Virus record (IMG/VR): IMGVR_UViG_3300018036_000025
Coordinates: 1-39,445 of that record
DNA from: a virus
Direction: 5' to 3' (one strand)
Length of the DNA stretch: 39,445 bases
Positions 1 to 6,741 of the stretch are shown here, one piece after another. The notes under the pieces are model-generated. The model saw only the letters and a list, made by a program, of their open reading frames with translations. It was not told where the DNA came from and ran no database searches. Position numbers and translations under genes: made by a program. Position 1 is the first letter of the stretch. The number at the start of each line of letters is the position of its first letter.

Positions 1-99
1 ACCAGTCTTTGGTATAGAAGTAGAATGGGTATGATAATCAATCAAACAATAGAAGTAACATTACCTTATATCGGTCTACTTCACATACTGTTTAACTAG
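1..99 (+). CDS. possible 3' end of a gene entering from the left edge
   Basis: A reading frame is open from the first base to a TAG at 97-99 and would encode 32 residues, hydrophobic near the end (VTLPYIGLLHILF). It may be the tail of a gene that starts outside the window, or chance. An internal ATG at 25 or 31 has no convincing ribosome binding site. Nothing recognisable is encoded. Confidence 0.2.
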   Translation, partial: TSLWYRSRMGMIINQTIEVTLPYIGLLHILFN

Positions 100-364
100 T
101 TCACATAGAATAGAATAGTATGAATGTTTGTGAAATATCATGTGAATATCGGTAAGTTTCGTGTAGTTTTGTGTATGTTTATGTATACAGTGACTATCGA
201 AAAGGGCAAATAAACGATAATAAATTATAATTAAAATATTGTTGGGTGAAAAGTTGCTCTAGCATACAAGCGGACCGCCGTCAAGTACTTTCTCTGTGTG
301 TGTTGCAAAAATGCAACAGTTACCAACTATTTTAAAAAAAAGTGAAAAAAAGTGAAAATAATGC
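100..364. other. AT-rich non-coding leader region
   Basis: No supported gene lies between the left-edge frame and the gene at 516. The stretch is AT-rich with GT-rich runs around 120-190 and a small inverted repeat TGTTGC/GCAACA at 301-306 and 313-318. That hairpin has no T-run on either side and does not look like a terminator. The strong promoter at 365-393 follows immediately. Confidence 0.5.
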
Positions 365-393
365 TTGACAATTGCCATTGTCTTTGCTATACT
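365..393 (+). promoter_or_regulatory. sigma70-type early promoter
   Basis: Perfect TTGACA at 365-370, 17-bp spacer, perfect TATACT at 388-393 with an extended -10 (TGC just before it). Predicted start near 400. It reads into a strongly structured leader and the gene at 516. Confidence 0.85.
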
Positions 394-399
394 ATAAAC

Positions 400-494
400 A
401 TAGTCGAGATAGAGACTACTGGCGTATCGCTAGATTAACTGCATGTCCCTAAGGGAGAACTGGCGCGATACTAGATTGAACTGCAAGTCTCTAT
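400..494 (+). promoter_or_regulatory. structured 5' leader with nested inverted repeats
   Basis: Right after the predicted transcription start the RNA can fold on itself. ATAGAGACT (409-417) is perfectly complementary to AGTCTCTAT (486-494). Inside it GTATCGC (424-430) pairs with GCGATAC (465-471), and TCCCT/AGGGA (446-456) lie at the centre. The two flanks also carry a direct repeat (CTAGATT-AACTGCA at 430-443 and 471-485). The ribosome binding site of the next gene (AAAGG near 502-506) lies just outside the closing stem, so folding could affect translation. No known riboswitch class is recognised. Confidence 0.6.
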
Positions 495-515
495 GAACTT
501 TAAAAGGAATATATT

Positions 516-725
516 ATGAATTACGATATGACTAAACCAATCAGAACTCTCGCTATGGAGCAAGACGTATTCGATGTTATTACTGATGCGCTTGTTGCTG
601 AGTGTGAGCATGTCACTGAACTAGTTGAAAAACTTGATGAAATGTTACCTGAATACATCGATGGTAAGATTATCAATGATGTTGCTACTGAATGCTTTAA
701 TGAGTATTGGGCGGCAAAAGTGTAA
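516..725 (+). CDS. small acidic hypothetical protein
   Basis: Unrecognised 69-residue acidic protein with a predicted helical middle rich in Glu, Asp and Leu and no membrane segment. The ATG follows AAAAGGAA at good spacing. It is the first gene behind the strong promoter at 365-393 and the structured leader, which suggests early, high-level expression. Small early proteins of T4-like phages often target host processes, but nothing in this sequence shows a target. Confidence 0.7.
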   Translation: MNYDMTKPIRTLAMEQDVFDVITDALVAECEHVTELVEKLDEMLPEYIDGKIINDVATECFNEYWAAKV

Positions 726-733
726 ATTAGTGC

Positions 734-762
734 TTGACATCTGTATAAGACTGTGATATACT
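734..762 (+). promoter_or_regulatory. sigma70-type early promoter
   Basis: Perfect TTGACA (734-739) and TATACT (757-762) with a 17-bp spacer, between the gene ending at 725 and the small gene starting at 794. Predicted start near 769. Confidence 0.85.
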
Positions 763-793
763 GTGTATATAATGATAATGAAAGTGAGTGAAT

Positions 794-934
794 ATGTTTG
801 AGATTGAATTTAAATTGAATGGTGAAACGCAGATAGTTACCGCGCTGACAGAAGAGCAGTGTGATGCTATTCTCGCAGACGGCACATTTGGTGTTAACGC
901 AATCAACTTAGTAGAGGTACGTCAGTATGCGTAA
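794..934 (+). CDS. very small hypothetical protein (46 aa)
   Basis: Reads from ATG at 794 to TAA at 932-934 (MFEIEFKLNGETQIVTALTE at the start). It follows the promoter at 734-762 by about 25 bases of leader and overlaps the next gene's start by 8 bases, which suggests translational coupling. The beta-rich N-terminus followed by a helix suggests a compact soluble protein. No family is recognised. Confidence 0.6.
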   Translation: MFEIEFKLNGETQIVTALTEEQCDAILADGTFGVNAINLVEVRQYA

Positions 935-1109
935 TATAATCGCGGGTGCATTAGGCATCACCGGACTTCTATTAGTACTAGGCGCTGTAGGTAGCGACTG
1001 TGATGGCAAGTGTATGGAGAACGCACTGTCAATCACTGAAGTACTACTGTTCGCATTAGCAGGTTTCGCAATGATTGGTGTAGCATTCGTTACATATGAT
1101 AAGGAGTAG
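927..1109 (+). CDS. small two-pass membrane protein
   Basis: A 60-residue protein with two hydrophobic segments (about residues 3-23 and 35-56) separated by a short polar loop with two Cys (GSDCDGKC) and ending in a charged tail. It starts inside the previous gene and has AGAGG upstream. Size and topology would suit an inner-membrane modifier or a holin-like protein, but no lysis gene is adjacent, so the role is unknown. Confidence 0.65.
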   Translation: MRNIIAGALGITGLLLVLGAVGSDCDGKCMENALSITEVLLFALAGFAMIGVAFVTYDKE

Positions 1110-1112
1110 ATA

Positions 1113-1361
1113 ATGGCAAAAGCAATGGGTCAATATGAAAAAGTACTGAACGTACTGAAAGAAGCAGATAACTATACTGCTACTATAGATGAGTTCAAAC
1201 AACAGTGTGAGATAGCAGGCGTGAACATGTACCGCATCTCAACGTATATGTGGGAAATTAAAACAAAGACACCCTATGGTGTGATCCCACTCAAAGACGG
1301 TCGCAAGGTCACCGGTTACAAACTGTGTGGCGTAGAACGAGTAGACGCGACTGCAAGTTAG
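1113..1361 (+). CDS. hypothetical protein, possible winged-helix-like
   Basis: Encodes 82 residues, starting 3 bases after the previous stop with AAGGAG upstream. The N-terminal half is helical (VLNVLKEADNYTATIDEFKQ) and the C-terminal half beta-like with basic residues (PLKDGRKVTGYKLCGVERV). This resembles small helix-turn-helix/winged proteins, but the match is by shape only. Last gene of the short rightward early unit; a strong terminator follows directly. Confidence 0.65.
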   Translation: MAKAMGQYEKVLNVLKEADNYTATIDEFKQQCEIAGVNMYRISTYMWEIKTKTPYGVIPLKDGRKVTGYKLCGVERVDATAS

Positions 1362-1404
1362 AGACTAGTAGGGTTTTTCTCTCCCTTTCTCCCTACGTTG
1401 TCTC
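1361..1404 (+). terminator. stem-loop directly behind the stop codon
   Basis: GAGAC (1361-1365) and GTAGGG (1368-1373) pair with CCCTAC (1391-1396) and GTCTC (1400-1404), with a T/C-rich loop. It starts on the last base of the stop codon and sits just before a second, stronger hairpin. It may protect the 3' end or assist termination. Confidence 0.55.
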
Positions 1405-1405
1405 G

Positions 1406-1458
1406 GCGATGCCCTGTAACCCTTACTGACAAAGGGTTGTAGGGTGTCGCTTTTTTTT
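1406..1458 (+). terminator. strong rho-independent terminator
   Basis: A 19-bp stem with four G-T wobbles runs from 1406 to 1424 and from 1432 to 1450, with the central arms CCCTGTAACCCTT and AAGGGTTGTAGGG, followed by eight Ts (1451-1458). It ends the rightward operon 516-1361. Confidence 0.88.
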
Positions 1459-1467
1459 ATTTTTTAC

Positions 1468-1496
1468 TTGACAACAGTTGCCATATGTGCTATACT
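1468..1496 (+). promoter_or_regulatory. sigma70-type promoter
   Basis: TTGACA (1468-1473), 17-bp spacer, TATACT (1491-1496). It reads rightward into a region with no plus-strand gene. Confidence 0.8.
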
Positions 1497-1530
1497 GAAA
1501 CTTTAACTGCACGCCACTGAAAAATAACTG

Positions 1531-1559
1531 TTGACAACTGTTACTCACTGTGCTATACT
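1531..1559 (+). promoter_or_regulatory. sigma70-type promoter with extended -10
   Basis: TTGACA (1531-1536), 17-bp spacer, TATACT (1554-1559) preceded by TGC. Second perfect promoter within 70 bases, again facing a gene-free stretch and then the 3' ends of leftward genes. Confidence 0.8.
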
Positions 1560-1565
1560 ATAGAG

Positions 1566-1740
1566 TAGACCCCCCACCCTATGTAATATTTTTGTGATGT
1601 CCGACCCCTTTAGTGCGGCATTAAGCGCGGAGTTCAATTTCGTGTTTTCTGAGTACGGCAAACGTCCACTGAAGTCCACTGTCTAAAAACTGAAATCACT
1701 ATAGGGGGTTTAAGGAATCCAAAAATTTTTCCGGACAAAA
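1566..1740 (+). ncRNA. candidate small RNA behind two tandem promoters
   Basis: About 200 bases after the promoter at 1531-1559 contain no supported open frame. Long-range complementarity is visible: GTCCG (1599-1603) with CGGAC (1732-1736), and the C-run at 1570-1575 with GGGGG at 1704-1708. An 8-base tandem repeat GTCCACTG lies near 1672-1690. No clear terminator follows, so the 3' end is unknown. The call rests on promoter strength plus absence of coding, and is an inference. Confidence 0.35.
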
Positions 1741-1763
1741 AATTCACGTTTCTCAAGTCGGCA

Positions 1764-1970
1764 CTAAAACAGTCTGTCTTTACCTGTAGGTTTTGTTGTC
1801 ATTCCTAGATGCGCTCTCATAGGACGACCTGCTTCTGCTGGTGTATCTGCAGTAGAGTATACACTGTTATTCACTGCTTTACTGTACACTCTATCATTTG
1901 AATTGAACTGTGCATCATGCTTACGATTTGCTTCTGCTATCTGTTCAGCAGTAGGTTCTTTTCTTTTCAA
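1764..1970 (-). CDS. small hypothetical protein
   Basis: A 68-residue, highly polar, probably disordered protein (charged N-terminus KRKEPTAEQIAEANRKHDAQ; later Ser/Thr/Ala-rich; basic end). Unrecognised. It is the most downstream gene of the long leftward block; no clear terminator is seen beyond its stop. Confidence 0.55.
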   Translation of the reverse strand: MKRKEPTAEQIAEANRKHDAQFNSNDRVYSKAVNNSVYSTADTPAEAGRPMRAHLGMTTKPTGKDRLF

Positions 1971-1995
1971 TATAAACCTCTTCTCACTGTCGTTG

Positions 1996-2232
1996 TTAAT
2001 TCACTATATGAATATCTTTTTTGTTTACTGTGTTCTCGCAATACTTACACTGCATTACATCTTCTATATGTGCAGTATCATAAAACGATGAACATTCATT
2101 ACATACAATATGATACACTGTGAAAGCATATGTTCTGTTGTATGTAAATCTCTTTGCTATAGCACACATCTTTACTTTTGCAAGACCAGTGTATTTGAGC
2201 GATAGACTGTCTGTGATGAATTGTCTATACAT
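1996..2232 (-). CDS. small putative zinc-ribbon protein
   Basis: 78 residues. The C-terminal half has two CxxC pairs, CNEC and CKYC, about 20 residues apart, a typical four-Cys zinc-ribbon arrangement. The N-terminal half is basic (residues 1-35). Such proteins often bind nucleic acid, but no specific family is recognised. Its start overlaps the end of the upstream gene by 8 bases, consistent with co-translation. Confidence 0.6.
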   Translation of the reverse strand: MYRQFITDSLSLKYTGLAKVKMCAIAKRFTYNRTYAFTVYHIVCNECSSFYDTAHIEDVMQCKYCENTVNKKDIHIVN

Positions 2233-2398
2233 ACGGATTATCTTTCATCATGTCAGAGTACCATGCTCTTGCTTCTGTCTGCGTTTTGAACATTGGCGAT
2301 AACTGAAAGAAGTCTTGATTAGCATAGAAGAATTCTATCTGTCCGTTCTCATCTACATGTCTCATCAGAGCGATATAGTTTTCTGTGCTTTTACTCAT
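2225..2398 (-). CDS. small hypothetical protein
   Basis: 57 residues from the ATG at 2398. That start is chosen because it makes an ATGA overlap with the upstream stop (2395-2397); a longer frame upstream is only a shadow of the neighbour. Rich in aromatic residues (FFYANQDFFQLSPMF) and ending in a helix. Function unknown. Confidence 0.6.
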   Translation of the reverse strand: MSKSTENYIALMRHVDENGQIEFFYANQDFFQLSPMFKTQTEARAWYSDMMKDNPYV

Positions 2399-2751
2399 CG
2401 TCTTGCCATCATTGTAAGTTCTAGTGAACATGTGCGTAGTTTGAGTTTGCCTGTCTGTTCGTAGATTATGATTGATGCTCTTGTGCGACCTTGCTTGAAT
2501 TCAATACTCATGTTCTCTGGCAAGTATACATTCAAGTCATTAAAAGTCTGAAGCGCATCTTTCTCAAGACAAGAAAAGAATTCTTTGTCTATCCATGCTC
2601 TTGCTAGAACACGCCCGCAGATTTCTGGCAAATGTTTCTTTACTTCTTCTCTTGTGTCAAAGCGAGTTTCTTCATCTACAAGAACAAACTTTCGACTGTA
2701 CGAAACGATATTCGATTTGTCTCTTAATACAAGTGCAGTGCTACTACTCAT
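2395..2751 (-). CDS. protein with possible nitrile-hydratase-type leader (NHLP-like) domain
   Basis: 118 residues from the ATG at 2751, which overlaps the upstream stop by 8 bases. Residues about 45-85 read RAWIDKEFFSCLEKDA followed by LNVYLPENMSIEF. This is close to the remembered pattern of the NHLP/TOMM precursor leader (rAw-D-xF-xxxL-xxx ... lPe-xxxi-x-v). The remaining 30 residues are basic with one Cys. In bacteria such leaders precede modified peptides or occur in nitrile hydratase alpha subunits. No maturation enzyme is seen nearby, so the domain may serve another purpose. The family assignment is by eye only. Confidence 0.45.
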   Translation of the reverse strand: MSSSTALVLRDKSNIVSYSRKFVLVDEETRFDTREEVKKHLPEICGRVLARAWIDKEFFSCLEKDALQTFNDLNVYLPENMSIEFKQGRTRASIIIYEQTGKLKLRTCSLELTMMARR

Positions 2752-3436
2752 ATGAAACTCGTACTGCTTTATTATCTTTAAGTAGATTAGATATATTGAC
2801 ACGCAGTTCTAGTCTGCGCTTTGAAATGTTGAGACTTACTTTACCGTGACTGCTTTCGATAAGCGTCAGTTCAGGATTACGACTAGTCTGAAAAGATGTT
2901 ATGATGTTTGTGTGCTTAGTGTGATGAAACAATGCGACTGCATAAGAATTCTCTACTGTTTGTTCTCTACATACACACAATGAATAGTACTTCTTATTGT
3001 GTGGTTGATTTGCTTCATTCACCCATAGTTTATTATTCATCTTCTCAATGAATGTTTGATTAATCTTCTTTGTGATTTCGTCTGTGATTGTTGTTGCTTC
3101 TGTGATTGATGTGATAACATCATCTGCAACTGAAGATGTAATTTGTAGAAGACTTGCTTCATTAGACATTCTCTCAAATGAATGTGTGCTAAGTCCTTTT
3201 ACGTCTATGAGACTAGTTTCTGTCTCAATGTCTGCAAAGTTATTTCCGGCGCCGCACCATGTGGCATCCGGAATACTATCTGCTATGATGTATTCCCATG
3301 TTTCTTTTGCAAGTTGTGGTTCTCTATTCTTTCTTGTGAACACTTCAGTATATGATTTGAGTTCACGAACAAAGTTCTGTGAGAAGGTATCGCCTAGAAT
3401 GTTATGAATTTGTTCTGCATCTACTGCAACTAGCAT
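2744..3436 (-). CDS. putative PD-(D/E)XK endonuclease-like protein
   Basis: 230 residues. Around residues 55-85 the order acidic residue, spacer, then LIDVKG matches the D...(D/E)xK catalytic arrangement of PD-(D/E)XK nucleases (FADIETETSLIDVKGLS), as in restriction-enzyme-like phage proteins. The C-terminal half carries basic strands. No partner methylase is visible nearby. It overlaps the possible NHLP-like gene downstream. Plausible roles are host DNA degradation or recombination; an unrelated fold is possible. Confidence 0.4.
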   Translation of the reverse strand: MLVAVDAEQIHNILGDTFSQNFVRELKSYTEVFTRKNREPQLAKETWEYIIADSIPDATWCGAGNNFADIETETSLIDVKGLSTHSFERMSNEASLLQITSSVADDVITSITEATTITDEITKKINQTFIEKMNNKLWVNEANQPHNKKYYSLCVCREQTVENSYAVALFHHTKHTNIITSFQTSRNPELTLIESSHGKVSLNISKRRLELRVNISNLLKDNKAVRVSYE

Positions 3437-3474
3437 AATGTATCCACTTCAACATAATTAAAATTTGATAGAGA

Positions 3475-3498
3475 AGAGAGGAAAGTTAATTCCTCTCT
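3475..3498 (-). terminator. stem-loop between leftward genes
   Basis: AGAGAGGAA (3475-3483) pairs perfectly with TTCCTCTCT (3490-3498) around a six-base loop, just after the stop of the 3506-3913 gene. The following minus-strand sequence is only moderately T-rich, so it is either a weak terminator or an mRNA-stabilising hairpin. Confidence 0.5.
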
Positions 3499-3505
3499 CA
3501 TAGTT

Positions 3506-3913
3506 TTATTCTGCCAAAGCGGCAGTAATTCTAACTTGCCAATCGATATTCTCTGCCGCGAAGTCAGCGGCGGCATTTGAATGATCCACAGTCAGAGTAT
3601 CGTCAATAGCAACTTCATCTTTGAAGAATGCAATAACATCGTCATGTGCTAGACGACCTGCTTGCATACACTCTTCTACTTTTGCTACTGTTACATTACC
3701 CTCAGTAATCTCAGGATGTTCTGCTGATATTGCTCTTACGATAAAGTCAGTATATTCGTTTTGAAAATCGACTTCAAGTGCCGCATACGATGCTTGTGGC
3801 ATTAACCATTCTGGACATACTAGTGGTTGCTCTTCTTCACTGAATCCACTTGGGTCTTCTCCAACACCATCCCATTCTTGAATATCGCTTTCGCCTACAG
3901 GTACTTCTGGCAT
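3506..3913 (-). CDS. acidic hypothetical protein, late promoter-driven
   Basis: 135 residues, strongly acidic, opening with Pro/Gly/Glu-rich sequence and then a helical part (residues 45-135). It is the only gene in the 1.8-14 kb leftward block with a perfect late promoter directly upstream (3949-3956), and a hairpin follows its stop. It may therefore be a late, possibly virion-associated product within an otherwise early-looking region. Unrecognised. Confidence 0.65.
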   Translation of the reverse strand: MPEVPVGESDIQEWDGVGEDPSGFSEEEQPLVCPEWLMPQASYAALEVDFQNEYTDFIVRAISAEHPEITEGNVTVAKVEECMQAGRLAHDDVIAFFKDEVAIDDTLTVDHSNAAADFAAENIDWQVRITAALAE

Positions 3914-3948
3914 TTTATATTCTCCTTGTTAAAATATTTGTGTCCTAG

Positions 3949-3956
3949 TATTTATA
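3949..3956 (-). promoter_or_regulatory. T4-type late promoter
   Basis: TATAAATA on the minus strand (TATTTATA as written), 36 bases upstream of the ATG at 3913. Confidence 0.75.
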
Positions 3957-4184
3957 CTAGTGCCAACTTTTATTGTTTTGTACATACTCTTCATATGCGT
4001 CACGAACTTCATCAGGAACTTCATCTTCTTCAAGTTCATGTGCGCTAGACATGAGTTCACCGCTTTCGAACATGAGACCAATCTCGTTGATGAGTTCTTG
4101 CTGTTCTTCTTCAGTCATATTACTTTCATCTAGACTATTAAAGAATGTATCGGCAAACTTCAATTCTAATTTCTTAGTTGTCAT
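3957..4184 (-). CDS. small acidic hypothetical protein
   Basis: 75 residues from the ATG at 4184; a GTG at 4193 is possible. Strongly acidic (ELEEDEVPDEVRDAYEEY near the end) with predicted helices. It starts within the 3' end of the upstream gene by 11 bases. Unrecognised. Confidence 0.6.
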   Translation of the reverse strand: MTTKKLELKFADTFFNSLDESNMTEEEQQELINEIGLMFESGELMSSAHELEEDEVPDEVRDAYEEYVQNNKSWH

Positions 4185-4506
4185 TTGTTTCACTCTCTCT
4201 CAGTTTACGTTTCATGAATTCTTCATGACTTTCATGTGCGGTCTGATCCGCAGGGACTTCCCATGATACTTCTTGTTCTTTCTTTGTGAAGTCAAGCACG
4301 ACAGGACAAAAGTCATTCTCTTCTACTTCATCATCTTTTACATGTTCAAGATAACCATCTATATGATATCCACACGCATTGAGAAATTGTTTATACACAT
4401 CTAACATTTCATCGACTGATGCGTCTGAAGATACAGTCATCTCAATTCGGTCTACTGCAGTGTATGCTTTATGCTCATCGTCTGTTTCAGATATAAGTTT
4501 AATCAT
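4174..4506 (-). CDS. hypothetical protein
   Basis: 110 residues, acidic in the middle, beta-like start (MIKLISETDDEHKAYTAVDR) and helical basic end. Stop and start are interlocked with both neighbours, so it belongs to the same leftward transcript. Function unknown. Confidence 0.6.
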   Translation of the reverse strand: MIKLISETDDEHKAYTAVDRIEMTVSSDASVDEMLDVYKQFLNACGYHIDGYLEHVKDDEVEENDFCPVVLDFTKKEQEVSWEVPADQTAHESHEEFMKRKLRESETNDN

Positions 4507-4767
4507 TTACTTTTCCTTTGCTTGGTCCATGTTACATCTACGCAGTGCATTAAACACCATCTCTAGACTTTCTTGATTTGACTTTTGAAAGAATTCATCA
4601 TAAGATGGATCGGGATCTTCAAACCAGTCACCCATACGAATAATTAATTGAGATACTAAGTCTTGCGTATCTACATAGTTAACGGTATATTTCTCTATCT
4701 CTGCAAATGCGTTATTCATATGTTGTGTTGCTGAAGAAGGAATTCCTCGCGGTCTATTGCTTATCAT
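4507..4767 (-). CDS. small hypothetical protein
   Basis: 86 residues, mainly helical and acidic (GDWFEDPDPSYDEFF). Its stop directly abuts the start of the next gene and its start overlaps the previous gene by 14 bases. No family recognised. Confidence 0.6.
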   Translation of the reverse strand: MISNRPRGIPSSATQHMNNAFAEIEKYTVNYVDTQDLVSQLIIRMGDWFEDPDPSYDEFFQKSNQESLEMVFNALRRCNMDQAKEK

Positions 4768-5029
4768 GTACTTTCATCCAATACTGTGCTTGTTCAATTG
4801 TATTAAATCTAGGAGAAATAATCTTCTGTTTACTTTCTTCCATCCAGAGATATGATATTTGTCCTGTCAGTTCGTTTGTGTCTTGACATAGAGATACCTC
4901 ATATTTTTTATTTAAGTCATACTCAGGTGGAGTAAACTCAAACTTTTTCTCAGGAACATATACCTCGTGTTCTTGTACGATGAAGTCACGCTTATCATTA
5001 TAGTATTTTTTTATCCAAGGCGACTTCAT
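4754..5029 (-). CDS. small hypothetical protein
   Basis: 91 residues; the basic N-terminus (MKSPWIKKYYNDKRDF) is followed by beta-like segments and ends in a motif resembling many small phage proteins (FNTIEQAQYWMKVHDKQ). An ATGA overlap joins it to the upstream gene, indicating translational coupling. Unrecognised. Confidence 0.6.
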   Translation of the reverse strand: MKSPWIKKYYNDKRDFIVQEHEVYVPEKKFEFTPPEYDLNKKYEVSLCQDTNELTGQISYLWMEESKQKIISPRFNTIEQAQYWMKVHDKQ

Positions 5030-5178
5030 GTTTCAATTAACTCCGTTGTTGGCATCTCTTTCTGTGACATTTGTTCTATCATATCTAGTAGAAGACGAAA
5101 GCAATCGAACCCATCGATGTTCTGTGATGCACAAGTTTGCATCTGTTCTACTACTAGACTAAATTGACTGATATCCAT
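5026..5178 (-). CDS. very small helical protein (50 aa)
   Basis: The ATG at 5178 is preferred over a longer upstream frame because AGGAG lies 7 bases in front of it. Fully helical with Met/Gln-rich segments. Overlaps the next gene by ATGA. Function unknown. Confidence 0.6.
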   Translation of the reverse strand: MDISQFSLVVEQMQTCASQNIDGFDCFRLLLDMIEQMSQKEMPTTELIET

Positions 5179-5194
5179 TTGAGGACTCCTATTG

Positions 5195-5464
5195 CTAGTC
5201 TGATAAAAAGTTTCCGGTTGCTTGGTACTGCTCGTCAATATCATCAACTTCTTGTACAAACAATCGATAATATTTAAACTGTTCTTCTGGATAACCTTGC
5301 TCTACTACCCACTTAGTTAAATCAAAACTTGACAATATGAACAAGTCTGTTCCTGAACCGGATACAGCATGTTTCGGTAGTGCTTTAGGAAACCCATATA
5401 CCCATCCGCAATTGGTTGGGTCAATCATCAAAACATATTTAGATTGCAATTTGGACTCCTTCAT
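5195..5464 (-). CDS. hypothetical protein
   Basis: 89 residues with aromatic-rich beta segments (NCGWVYGFPKALPKHAVSG) and an acidic C-terminus. Starts 26 bases inside the upstream gene. No family recognised. Confidence 0.6.
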   Translation of the reverse strand: MKESKLQSKYVLMIDPTNCGWVYGFPKALPKHAVSGSGTDLFILSSFDLTKWVVEQGYPEEQFKYYRLFVQEVDDIDEQYQATGNFLSD

Positions 5465-5741
5465 TAGTTGATAGTGTCTCCATTTTCTTCATTATAACAG
5501 AAACATCTTCTTCTGTCAAGTATCCTTTGATGGTATCCCCGGCAAGAGTGATACCAGGAAGAGAAACCATACCTGCTAGTTTATCAAAGACACCAATCTC
5601 GTAGAGTCCTTTGTCACTACCATATGAACTAGAATGCCTAACAACAGATAGTTCATATGCACCATAGTCAATAAGTGCTTGCACACCATCTAAGAATGGT
5701 GTGAACTTTATATCATTAAATTCTTTTGTATAACTAATCAT
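5439..5741 (-). CDS. hypothetical protein
   Basis: 100 residues, beta-rich with Gly turns and a helical C-terminus (TEEDVSVIMKKMETLS). Separated by one base from the upstream gene's stop, so part of the same operon. Function unknown. Confidence 0.6.
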   Translation of the reverse strand: MISYTKEFNDIKFTPFLDGVQALIDYGAYELSVVRHSSSYGSDKGLYEIGVFDKLAGMVSLPGITLAGDTIKGYLTEEDVSVIMKKMETLSTNEGVQIAI

Positions 5742-5742
5742 T

Positions 5743-5988
5743 TTAAATCACCTCAAAGTTTGGATCATCTTTAATATGTATCCAACGCATGTCGCGTATT
5801 TTATGTCCAGGCGCCAGTTTGAAAGTCTTACTTTCACTTAGAACACTGATACAGCGAATGCCGTTGAATGTTCCTACATCACGAACTTCCCACTCTTTAC
5901 CGTGTTGGTCAATGCGTTGCTTACCATGGCGAGAAATACCTTTCAGTACTACCCACTCACCAACAACAAAATCTCTCATAGGATTCAT
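5743..5988 (-). CDS. small SH3-like beta-barrel protein
   Basis: 81 residues from the ATG at 5988, chosen because AGAGAGAG precedes it and it forms a TAATG junction with the upstream stop; an ATG at 6006 is the alternative. The pattern VGEWVVLKGISRHGKQR ... WEVRDVG resembles the SH3-like folds (KOW-type) of small phage proteins. Probably soluble and possibly nucleic-acid binding, inferred from fold pattern only. Confidence 0.55.
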   Translation of the reverse strand: MNPMRDFVVGEWVVLKGISRHGKQRIDQHGKEWEVRDVGTFNGIRCISVLSESKTFKLAPGHKIRDMRWIHIKDDPNFEVI

Positions 5989-6197
5989 TACACTCTCTCT
6001 TGCCATAATCGCTTACAACTAATCTGATGACCATTCTCTAGAACAAGTTTGATATCTGGCAGTGCGCCAAACCCTACCCACTTGTCAACAACATTAAGAC
6101 CATCAAAACTTTTCAAGTCCCACATGAACTCCATGAATTCTTTCAAGGTAGTTCCTTTCGACAACTTCACACTGCCATTTACAAAACAATCAATCAT
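5988..6197 (-). CDS. small hypothetical protein
   Basis: 69 residues with mixed alpha/beta character and many hydrophobic aromatics (FMEFMWDLKSFDGL). TAATG junctions connect it to neighbours on both sides. Unrecognised. Confidence 0.58.
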   Translation of the reverse strand: MIDCFVNGSVKLSKGTTLKEFMEFMWDLKSFDGLNVVDKWVGFGALPDIKLVLENGHQISCKRLWQERV

Positions 6198-6415
6198 TAT
6201 GCCATTACCTCTTCTTCTAATTCACAAATCGCTTCATGGATCATATCACGCATTACAGTAATGTCAATATCGAAGCGACCATTCACAGCAGGAACACAAG
6301 CATTCATACAAGCACTAATGTCACTGCTACCGATGCCTTGACCAGTCTCAATCATATCACGAAACATAGTATCAACTTCTTCAACAACAATTTCTTTCAT
6401 CTCAACAATATTCAT
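6197..6415 (-). CDS. small helical acidic protein
   Basis: 72 residues, mostly helical, acidic, with three Cys (two as ACMNAC). Translationally coupled to neighbours by one-base overlaps. Function unknown. Confidence 0.58.
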   Translation of the reverse strand: MNIVEMKEIVVEEVDTMFRDMIETGQGIGSSDISACMNACVPAVNGRFDIDITVMRDMIHEAICELEEEVMA

Positions 6416-6675
6416 TATGCTAACTCCTCAGCAACCATTTCACATTTAATCATATCGAAACACTCATCAACAATCTTCTTAGCATCATCGTAGTGGGCGA
6501 ACCCTACTTCATCAGCGAAGTCCATAGTGCTTCCGTAGTAGAAAGTCTCGTTCTCAATCTTGTGAGTTTGAAGAATGTATTTCAGCATCTTAGCGGTCTT
6601 AGCGTGACCGACACACTCACCAACGTCTTTGTAAACAGCAATCATTTTGTTTTCAACAGCATCAATAAACATCAT
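6415..6675 (-). CDS. hypothetical protein, first gene behind an early promoter
   Basis: 86 residues from the ATG at 6675, which has GAGAGAG upstream; a TTG further up gives seven more residues but is less likely. Helical C-terminal half with two Cys (DECFDMIKCEM). First gene of the transcript from the promoter at 6713-6741 and head of the overlapping chain down to 3957. Unrecognised. Confidence 0.62.
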   Translation of the reverse strand: MMFIDAVENKMIAVYKDVGECVGHAKTAKMLKYILQTHKIENETFYYGSTMDFADEVGFAHYDDAKKIVDECFDMIKCEMVAEELA

Positions 6676-6712
6676 TTTTTTTTCTCTCTCTTTCAACTCA
6701 TCTTACTTATAT

Positions 6713-6741
6713 AATATACCCTACTTTTACACTAATGTCAA
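6713..6741 (-). promoter_or_regulatory. sigma70-type early promoter (leftward)
   Basis: On the minus strand TTGACA (6741-6736), 17-bp spacer, TATATT (6718-6713). Preceded by GGATTTCTC, a flank shared with the promoters at 11166 and 12726. Confidence 0.8.

Noticed and set aside
301-318. TGTTGC/GCAACA hairpin as terminator or CRISPR-type repeat
   Set aside because: No T-run, and the repeat is not arrayed with spacers; no CRISPR array was seen anywhere.
1692-1708. TCACTATAGGG resembles a T7-type RNA polymerase promoter core
   Set aside because: Only 11 bases match, the upstream recognition half is absent, and T4-like phages use host polymerase. Treated as chance.
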